From Phycisphaerales bacterium (lineage in GTDB: Bacteria; Planctomycetota; Phycisphaerae; Tepidisphaerales; Tepidisphaeraceae): a DNA stretch of 12,822 nt. The stretch spans positions 1-12,822 of the forward strand of contig JAQGHH010000009.1 of the NCBI GenBank assembly GCA_028288945.1, read 5' to 3'. The notes beneath the pieces were generated by a model. The model made no database searches. It saw only the letters and a program-made list of their open reading frames with translations, and was not told where the DNA came from. The position numbers were made by a program, and so were the translations under genes. Shown here piece after piece: positions 1 through 6,800 of this stretch (position 1 is the first letter of the stretch; each line of letters begins with the position of its first letter).

Positions 1-905
1 GCGGTGTGGGGGTCGCGGTGGGCGCCGCCGAGGGGTTCGGGGATGACGGTGTCCACTATCCCGAGCTTGAGCAGGTGCTTGCTGGTGAGCTTGAGGCTCT
101 CGGCGAGTTCGGGGGCTTGCTCGTTGCACTTGAAGAGGTTGGAGGAGCAGGCTTCGGGGCTGATGACCGAGTACCAGGCGAATTCCATCTTGGCGACGCG
201 GTCGGCTACGCCGATGCACAGTGCGCCGCCGGAGCCGCCTTCGCCCGTCACGATGCTGATGATGGGGGTTTTGAGGCGGCTCATTTCCATGAGATTGCGG
301 GCGATGCTTTCGGCTTGGCCGCGTTCTTCTGCGCCGATGCCGGGGTAGGCGCCGGGGGTGTCGATGAGCGTGACGACCGGGAGGTTGAACTTCTCGGCGA
401 GCTTCATGCAGCGGAGTGCTTTGCGGTAGCCTTCGGGGTGGGCCAAGCCGAAGGAGCACTTGATCTTTTCCTTGGTGTCGCGGCCCTTGTGGTGGCCGAT
501 GAGCATGACCTTGTGGCCGCCCATGCGGGCGAGGCCGCAGAGGATCGCGGGGTCGTCGCCGTAATGGCGGTCGCCGTGAAGCTCGCGGAACTCGCGGCAG
601 ACGTGTTCGACGTAGTCCTTAAACAGCGGCCGCTGGGGGTGCCGGGCGACCTGGACGGTTTCCCAAGCGCTGAGGTTGTCGTAGGTTTTGCGGAGCAGGG
701 AGGTGTAGTTGGAGCGGAGCTGGCGGAGCTCGCGGGAGTAATCGACCTGCTTTTGGACTTCGATGGCTTCGAGCTCGCGGATCTGCTGTTCGAGCTTGGC
801 CAGCGGCTTCTCGAATTCCAGAACGTGGCGGAGGGAGCCTTGGCTGCGCTGGGAGGATTCGGGGCCGGGTGCGGGGACGTTCGAGAAGGCTTCGATTTCG
901 GACAT
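1..905 (-). CDS. accA: Acetyl-CoA carboxylase carboxyltransferase subunit alpha, 3' end cut by window
   Basis: AccA pairs with AccD to form the cytoplasmic carboxyltransferase that moves the carboxyl group from carboxybiotin to acetyl-CoA, giving malonyl-CoA for fatty acid synthesis. The minus-strand translation from ATG at 905 gives about 301 residues that follow the family closely. It has an N-terminal helical region with LEFEKPLAKLE, then ARHPQRPLFKDYVE, then the crotonase-fold core with GHHKGRDTKEKI, PEGYRKALR, DTPGAYPGIGAEERGQAE and GEGGSGGAL, and finally IPEPLGGAHRDPH. Escherichia coli AccA has about 319 residues, so only the last 15-25 residues should be missing past position 1. The ATG at 905 gives the expected N-terminal length. 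No clear Shine-Dalgarno sequence precedes it. The gene diverges from tyrA. A 302-residue frame on the opposite strand is a GC-driven shadow. Confidence 0.97.
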   Translation of the reverse strand, partial: MSEIEAFSNVPAPGPESSQRSQGSLRHVLEFEKPLAKLEQQIRELEAIEVQKQVDYSRELRQLRSNYTSLLRKTYDNLSAWETVQVARHPQRPLFKDYVEHVCREFRELHGDRHYGDDPAILCGLARMGGHKVMLIGHHKGRDTKEKIKCSFGLAHPEGYRKALRCMKLAEKFNLPVVTLIDTPGAYPGIGAEERGQAESIARNLMEMSRLKTPIISIVTGEGGSGGALCIGVADRVAKMEFAWYSVISPEACSSNLFKCNEQAPELAESLKLTSKHLLKLGIVDTVIPEPLGGAHRDPHT

Positions 906-1178
906 AATGGGTAACACAGCCGACGCGCGGGCCGGCGGCTGCCTTATTGCTTTGCGAATGAGCGGCGTTGTCTCAATCAAATGCGAATCCATTCCCAACC
1001 CGCGGGAAATAGGGTAGACGACCGATACCGGATATCAAGCCGGGCAGGGCTGTAGCGACAGGCCGCGACCATCGCCCGTCGAGGCACTTTATTCATGGCC
1101 GAGGCCTCGGGCCTGTGCCTTTGGACCAGTAGCACCGGCGGAAAGGCACGCCGAGGCGGTTTTAGGTATTATCGGACT
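906..1178. promoter_or_regulatory. Divergent intergenic region between accA and tyrA
   Basis: These 273 bp separate two divergent genes and must hold the promoters of both. A perfect 12-bp palindrome, CCGAGGCCTCGG, lies at 1099-1110 and could be an operator or merely GC-rich chance. A plausible -10 hexamer for tyrA lies at 1167-1172. I saw no convincing -35 box, riboswitch, attenuator peptide or tRNA here, and no strong ribosome-binding site for either gene. Confidence 0.5.
1167..1172 (+). promoter_or_regulatory. Candidate -10 box of a leaderless tyrA transcript
   Basis: TATTAT sits six bases before the ATG at 1179, and no Shine-Dalgarno-like purine run lies between it and the start. Transcription normally starts about seven bases after a -10 hexamer, which would place the +1 at or next to the A of the ATG. 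That is the geometry of a leaderless mRNA. No good -35 is visible, so the call rests on spacing and on the lack of a ribosome-binding site. Confidence 0.35.
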
Positions 1179-2033
1179 ATGCAACCGCATCGGATCAGCA
1201 TCTTAGGCGTGGGGCTGCTCGGCGGATCAATCGGGCTCGCCCTCCGCCCACGCTTAAAAGGCTGCAAAGTCATCGGTTACGGCCATAAACGGGCCACGCT
1301 CGACGCGGCTATTGGATTGGGCGCGATCGATGAGGGGTACGACGACCTGAGCCAGGCAGTTCGAGGGGCGGATTTGGTAATCCTGTGCACGCCCGTCGGG
1401 CTGTTTCGGCGATTGCTCGCGGAAATGGCACCCCTCCTTGCACCGGGGACGCTGGTGACGGATGTGGGGAGTACCAAACGGAGCATCGTGCGGGCGGCCG
1501 AGGAACTGCTGCCGGGGGGAGTGCATTTCGTCGGCAGTCATCCGATGGCGGGGAGCGAGAAACGGGGCGTGGAGTTTGCCCGGGCGGATTTGTACGAGGG
1601 GGCATTGTGCATTGTGACGCCGACGGAGCGGACGGATGCCGGGGCGCTGGAAAAGGTGGAAGGATTTTGGCGGATGCTGGGGATGCGGACGTGCCGGGTT
1701 TCGCCCGAGGAGCACGATCGGCGGCTATCGGACGTGAGCCATCTGCCGCACGCGCTGGCGGCGGCGTTGGTGTCGACGCAGGAGGAAGCTTCCGCCGCCC
1801 TGGCGGGCAAGGGGTTTTCGGACATGACTCGGATTGCCGGGGGCGATCCGGGGCTGTGGCGCGATATCCTGATGGACAACCGGGACAACGTGCGGGCAAG
1901 CATCGGCGCGCTGCGGGAACGGTTGGACGGCTTGGATGCGCTGCTGGAGAAAGGGGATTTGGAGGGGGTAAGGGCCTGGCTGGAGCAAGCCGCCCAGCGA
2001 CGGCGAAAGCTCCTCGGGGGGAGTAGCGAATGA
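1179..2033 (+). CDS. tyrA: Prephenate dehydrogenase (TyrA family)
   Basis: The enzyme oxidatively decarboxylates prephenate (or arogenate) with NAD(P) in tyrosine biosynthesis, in the cytoplasm. The 284-residue protein starts MQPHRISILGVGLLGGS, a Rossmann motif (GxGLLGGS, residues 10-17) placed right at the N-terminus as in the family. It then shows VTDVGSTK (93-100), SHPMAGSE with the conserved histidine (H121), and SHLPHALAAAL (187-197), followed by GFSDMTRIAGGDPGLW in the helical dimerisation domain. There is no chorismate mutase domain and no C-terminal ACT domain, so feedback inhibition by tyrosine through ACT is not expected. The frame is open 28 codons further upstream (to 1095). That extension would push the dinucleotide-binding motif away from the N-terminus and looks non-coding, so I chose 1179. 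Specificity for prephenate against arogenate cannot be read from the sequence. Confidence 0.93.
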   Translation: MQPHRISILGVGLLGGSIGLALRPRLKGCKVIGYGHKRATLDAAIGLGAIDEGYDDLSQAVRGADLVILCTPVGLFRRLLAEMAPLLAPGTLVTDVGSTKRSIVRAAEELLPGGVHFVGSHPMAGSEKRGVEFARADLYEGALCIVTPTERTDAGALEKVEGFWRMLGMRTCRVSPEEHDRRLSDVSHLPHALAAALVSTQEEASAALAGKGFSDMTRIAGGDPGLWRDILMDNRDNVRASIGALRERLDGLDALLEKGDLEGVRAWLEQAAQRRRKLLGGSSE

Positions 2034-2372
2034 AAAGGTGGGTCAGCTAGTAGCTCTCGCGCGGCCAAAGCCCGGTAGGGCCGAGCTTTTGTTTAGCCGC
2101 CCCCGCTTGCGGGGCGGCTAAACGGTAGAGGCCGAACGGGGCGTGGGCGCGCGAGGAGAAGTAATTGATCTCGAGAACCCCCCAGATTTATCCGGACGAA
2201 CACGCGCCGCAAATCTGTATCAATTCATGGCTCAGTCAAATCCACCCGATTAATAAGGGGAACCACAAATTCGGACCAACCGCTAAGGACAGACTTACTC
2301 TTCCATCGTCGGACACGATTCGCCCGCGGCCAATGGCCGGTCGGGTCCGGCTGTCCTTGCAGCGGAGAATAA
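2034..2372. other. Intergenic region between tyrA and the EAL gene
   Basis: This 339-bp gap holds one strong hairpin (2091-2123) flanked by imperfect direct repeats, CGGTAGGGCCGAG at 2073-2085 and CGGTAGAGGCCGAA at 2123-2136. The right half (about 2165-2330) is more AT-rich than the surrounding genes and is the likely promoter region of the EAL gene, though I cannot assign definite -35 and -10 boxes. An open frame starting at TTG 2165 runs into the EAL gene in another frame and shows no family resemblance, so I do not call it. Confidence 0.5.
2091..2123. terminator. Strong stem-loop downstream of tyrA (terminator or REP-like palindrome)
   Basis: The arms GTTTAGCCG-CCCC and GGGG-CGGCTAAAC pair through about 14 bases, with one bulged C on the left arm and a CTTG-type loop. 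The stem lies 57 bases after the tyrA stop codon. No T-run follows it on the plus strand (a CTTTT tract precedes it), so it is not a textbook intrinsic terminator. It could slow or end tyrA transcription, protect the 3' end of the mRNA, or be a dispersed palindromic repeat. Confidence 0.5.
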
Positions 2373-3674
2373 ATGCGGCCCGTCTCGTCCAGTGCTCCCA
2401 CCGCACGCGCCATCCTCGCCGGGGCCGGCGTGGTTACGCATTTTCAGCCGATCTTTTCCGTCAAGCAGAAGTCGATCATTGGGGTCGAGGCCCTGTCGCG
2501 GGGTATCCATCCGTCCACGCGCGAGCTGATTCCGCCGGCCGCGCTTTTTGAAATGGCCGCGGCGGAAAACCTCTCCAATGACCTGGAATGCCTCTGCCGA
2601 CGGACGGCGATCGACAGCTTCGCCTCGATGCACCGGCCCGAGGACGGGCTGATCCTCTTCCTGAATTTCGAGGTCTCAACCCTCGACGCGGGGCCGGCGG
2701 GGGAAGAGAAGCTGCTGTTCCTCAATTACGATCCGACCGTCGGCGAGGACGGGGCGGCCACCGCCGAGGGGCTTTTGGCGCAGGTCAAGCGCCTGGGGCT
2801 GGAGCCGAGCCGCGTGGCGGTGGAAGTGCTCGAATCGCGGTTCGACGACGCGCAGCTTCTCAAGAAATCGCTCGACCGGCTGCGCGAGTGCGGCTTCCTG
2901 CTTGTGCTCGACGACGTGGGGGCGGGGCATTCCAACCTCGACCGAATCCCGCTCATTCGCCCGGACATTCTCAAGATCGACCGCTCGCTGGTCCGGCAGA
3001 TCGACGTCGATTACTACAAGCAGGAGACCTTCAAATCGCTGGCGCACCTGGCCCGCAAGCTGGGGGCGCTGGTCGTGGCGGAGGGAGTGGAGACGGAGGC
3101 GGAGGCGCTGGCCGTTTTGGAACTGGGGGCGGACCTGCTTCAGGGATTTCACCTCGCGCGGCCGCAAAGCGCGGAGAGCCTTGCCGGGTCGCTTGACGGG
3201 CACGCGGTGCAGCACCTTGCGAGCCGGTACAAGAGCTACATGGTGCAGAAGATCAATGACCGCAAGCTCCAGCACCGCCGGTATGCGATCGTGCTCAACG
3301 AGATCCTCTGTGAGCTGGCGACGACGAGCGTGCCGTACTTCGACGAGGTGCTGCACAACATAGGGCAGCGCTACCCGCAGGTGGAGGCGCTGTACGTGCT
3401 GGACGAGGCGGGGACGCAGGTGACGAATACGATTTGCCCCGCCCGCGCCACACGCTCCAAAGGAAGGCTGATGTTCCGGCCGGCCATCAAGGGCGCGGAC
3501 CATTCCCTTAAGGAGTTCTACTACGTGCTGCTGGACGTGGAGCTTCAGAAGTACACGACCGACCCGTACGTGTCGTTGGCCAGCGGCAACGTCTGCCGGA
3601 CGATCTCGACGTGTTTCCGCGATGCGAACAACACGAAGCTGTACATTCTTTGCATCGACGTGGTGGCTGGGTAA
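2373..3674 (+). CDS. EAL-domain cyclic-di-GMP phosphodiesterase with C-terminal PDC/Cache-like domain
   Basis: A 433-residue soluble protein with no signal peptide or membrane segment. Residues about 20-270 form an EAL domain. Every metal-binding and catalytic position I can align is present: E39 in VEALSR, N98 in FLNFEV, E151 and E154 in EVLES, D180-D181 in LDDVGAGHSNL, K201 in KIDRSLV, E237 in VVAEGVET and Q257 in LLQGFHLARP. It should therefore hydrolyse c-di-GMP to pGpG. Residues about 285-433 form a second domain with EALYVLDEAGTQVTN and DPYVSLASGNVCRTIS, resembling the PAS/PDC-like sensor domain found after EAL in Bacillus YkuI. Its ligand is unknown. A Shine-Dalgarno GGAG (2364-2367) five bases before ATG 2373 supports the start. 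The gene converges on the secretin gene. Any link to secretion or pili is inference. Confidence 0.92.
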   Translation: MRPVSSSAPTARAILAGAGVVTHFQPIFSVKQKSIIGVEALSRGIHPSTRELIPPAALFEMAAAENLSNDLECLCRRTAIDSFASMHRPEDGLILFLNFEVSTLDAGPAGEEKLLFLNYDPTVGEDGAATAEGLLAQVKRLGLEPSRVAVEVLESRFDDAQLLKKSLDRLRECGFLLVLDDVGAGHSNLDRIPLIRPDILKIDRSLVRQIDVDYYKQETFKSLAHLARKLGALVVAEGVETEAEALAVLELGADLLQGFHLARPQSAESLAGSLDGHAVQHLASRYKSYMVQKINDRKLQHRRYAIVLNEILCELATTSVPYFDEVLHNIGQRYPQVEALYVLDEAGTQVTNTICPARATRSKGRLMFRPAIKGADHSLKEFYYVLLDVELQKYTTDPYVSLASGNVCRTISTCFRDANNTKLYILCIDVVAG

Positions 3675-3679
3675 GACCC

Positions 3680-3795
3680 ATCGTGTGACACGGGCGTCTC
3701 GCCCGTGCGAGCGATGCGACCAATTTAAAACCTTTGCTATCAAAGCATTTCGGCTGTGCACGCAGCGCGCATGGGCGGGACGCCCGTGTCACGAT
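3680..3795. repeat. Inverted-repeat element (REP/MITE-like) between convergent genes
   Basis: The left end (3680-3709) and right end (3768-3795) are inverted copies of an ATCGTG..ACACGGGCGT sequence. They differ by a two-base insertion and two substitutions, both of which leave G-U pairs in RNA. Each end is also a hairpin on its own: CACGGGCG/CGCCCGTG around a TCT loop (3689-3707), and its partner with one G-U pair at 3770-3788. A small CTTTG/CAAAG hairpin lies in the middle (3732-3745). The core is AT-richer than the flanking genes. The element starts five bases after the EAL stop and ends 29 bases before the secretin stop, so it could terminate transcription from both sides. No transposase is present, so any mobility would need an enzyme encoded elsewhere. 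Confidence 0.75.
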
Positions 3796-3824
3796 TGAAG
3801 TTCTGAAACATTTCCAAAACCATC

Positions 3825-6800
3825 TTACGGCAGTCGGATCGGCCCGATCGTCGTCGGGCCGGGGCCGTCGGCGGGCTGCGAGGCCGGGGGGCCCATCTCG
3901 ATGAGCGGCTGGGTGGCAGGGAATGCGGGACGGGTTTCGGGGACGTCGCCGCGGCGCATGCCGCGGAGGTGGTCGTCGAATGTGCCGGGCTCCACGGCGT
4001 TTGGCGTGAGCTTGGTCCCGTTCATCTCGTCCTCACTCATCGGCTTAAGCGTGTCGGGCTGCTGGGCCACATGGGGGGTGAGGAAGATCAGCAGTTCGGT
4101 CTTGCTCTTGGCAGCTTGTGTGCGCCTGAATAGTTCGCCGATCCACGGGATGTCCCCCAGGATCGGCACCTTGCTCACGGTGGTCGTCTTGCGGTCTTCC
4201 ATCAGGCCGCCGATCACGATCGTCTGGCCGTTGACGATCCCCACCCGGCTCTGGGCCGAGCGCTTGTTGATCACCGGCGCATCCACCCCCGCGCTAATCG
4301 GCACGGTCGTGTCGGCGAGCTGGCTGATCTCCGGGGCCACGTCGAGGATGACCAGGCCTTCGGGGTTAATGTGCGGCGTGACGTTCAGAATAATCCCGAC
4401 GTCCTGGTATTGAATCGTATTGATGGTCTGGCCGGTGTCAGTCAGCCGCGTGTCGGTGATGAACGGGACTTCCTGGCCGACGGTGATGCTGGCGAGCTGG
4501 TTGTCGCTGGCCAGGATGTACGGGCGGGAGAGCACGTCGAGCTTGCCGGCCGTCGCGAGGGCGTGCAGCGTGGCGTTGACGTTGGTCTCCAGCATGCTCA
4601 CCACCAGCCCGCCCTTGGCGGCCGCGGCGCCGGCGTTGCCCAGCACGGTGGAGCCGCTCTGGCCGTTGCCGTTGGCCCGGCGGTTGAGCACCGAGAAGTC
4701 CTCGCCCCAGTCGGCGGTGTCGTCATGGCTCACCTCCGCCACCAACACCTTGATCAGCACCTGCGGCACCGGGCGATCCAGTTCGCCGATGATCGCACGC
4801 ACCTGGCTCTGATAGCGCGTGGCGGTGGTCACGAGCAATGAATTGGTATCCGCGTCGGCAACAACATACACCTGCCCGGACATTTCCGTCGCGGCGCGGG
4901 CCGTGCTGGCCGAAAGCTGCGGGACCGGTGCCGTGCCGGAAGAGGCGAAGCCGCTCGTACCACGACGAGAGCCGATCCCGGTTCCGCCCGCAGGCGTGAG
5001 GCGCGGTCCGCCTCCGCGGCCGGTGACGCCCGCCTGTCCGGGCGCGGGCGGGCCGTTGCCCGGGCGCGCGGCGCTGGACGTGTTCGACTGCCCGCTGCCG
5101 AAGAGGTTGTTGAGAACCAGTTCGAGGTTCTGCGCCTGCCCGTTACGCAGGCGGTACATGAAGAAGGTCTGCTGCGAGACGGGGTTGGAATCGAGCTGCC
5201 GGACGATGCCGGTGACCACGCGCATGACTTCCGTGGGCGCCGTGACGATAAGCGTGTTGGTGCGGTCGTCCGAAGTCGCACTGACCCAGCCGAGCCGGCG
5301 GATGGCATCGACCGTGCCGGGCGGCTTGGTCGAAGCGGCGCTGCTGTTCTGCAATACCGCGGGTTGAAACGTGGATTGCAGCAGCTTTGCCGCGGTCGAG
5401 GCATCCGCGTTGACCAGTTGGAACACCTGGATCTCCGCACCCGAAATCGGGTTGGCGTCCAGCATTTTCACGGTCGCCTCGATGATCTTCAGCGTGTCGG
5501 CGGGCGCGGTGACGACGACGGTGTTCGTGCGGTCGTCGGCGGCGGCAATCACCTTCGCCTTGATCGCGGCCTCGCGGCCGGGGCCCTTGGTCCCCGACGT
5601 GGCGAGCGCGGGGTCGGGCTGGAAGAGGGACGTCAAAATCTTCGCCGTCGCGGTCGCGTCCGCGAACTTCAGCGTGAACGACTGGATGTCGAAGGGGGTG
5701 GAAGGGTCGGCCTCCATCTCCTTCACGATCTGCTCGACGACCTTCATCGACTCTTCGGGCGCGGTGACGGCGACGGTGTTCGTGCGCGGGTCAGGGACGG
5801 CGTTGACGCCCACGTGCACCGAGTCGGGCGGGCGCTGCGGGTTGGCCGGCCCTTCGAGGGGCTTGAGGAAATTTAGGATCACCTTCGCGGTGGTCTCCGC
5901 GTCGGCCTGCTTGAGGTGGAAGAACTTCACCGCCCCGCCGCTGGTCGGGCTGGCGTCCAGGTCTTTGATCGTCAGCTCGACGAGACGCATGGTCTCGGGC
6001 GACGTGGTGACCATCACGGTGTTGGTGCGCGGGTCGGCGGTGGCGCTGACAGTGTCGCGGGAGCCGGCCTTCACGCGGGCCTGGCCGGTGACCGGGTCGA
6101 GGAAGATCGAACCCAGCACCTTGGCGGTGGCCGTGGCGTCGGCGTAATTGAGGCGGAACGAGCGGACGGTGGGCTCGATCGCGGCGCTGCTCTCCATCTC
6201 CTGGATCAGCCCCTCCACCACCTTCATCGACTCCTCGGGCGCGGTGACGGCGACGCTATTAGTCCGCGGGTCGGGCACCGCGTTGACGCCCACGTGCACC
6301 GCGTCCGCCGGCCGCGCCGGGCCCAGCGTGGCGTCGGGCTTGAAGAAGTTGAGGATGAACTTTGCCGTGGCCTCCGAATCGGCCTTCTTGAGGTGGAAGA
6401 TCTTGACCGCCCCGTTGCTCGTCGGGCTGGCGTCGAGGTCCTTTAACGTCTTTTCGACGAGGAGCATCGCCTCGGGGGTCGCGGTGATGATGATCGAATT
6501 GGTACGCTCGTCGGGCGTGGCGCTGACCTTGTCGCGCGAGCCGGTGCGCAGGCGCGAGAGGCCGGTCGCGGGGTCCAGGAAGATCGACGCCAGCGCCTTG
6601 GCGGCGACGCCCGCGTCCGCGTAGTTCAGGCGGAAGGTGCGGACGGTGGATTCTGCGCCGGGATTCCCCTCGAGGTCTTTCACCAGGCCTTCGACGATCG
6701 CCATCGCCCCGGGCGGCGCGGTGATGATGAGCGTGTTCGTGCGCTCCTCGGGGACGATCGTAACGCGGGCGTGCAGCGGCTCCTCGGCGGAAACCTGGTG

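Noticed and set aside
6..914. 302-residue plus-strand open frame
   Set aside because: It lies opposite accA, whose motifs are unmistakable. The frame is a shadow of high GC at third codon positions and resembles no known family.
1095..1178. N-terminal extension of TyrA
   Set aside because: It would place 28 non-conserved residues before a Rossmann motif that is normally at the very N-terminus.
2165..2551. 128-residue plus-strand frame starting with TTG
   Set aside because: The second half overlaps the EAL gene in another frame. The GAGGAG upstream could act as a ribosome-binding site, but the peptide has no recognisable features.
2676..3761. 361-residue minus-strand open frame
   Set aside because: It is antisense to the EAL gene, whose catalytic motifs are all present, and it runs through the inverted-repeat element.
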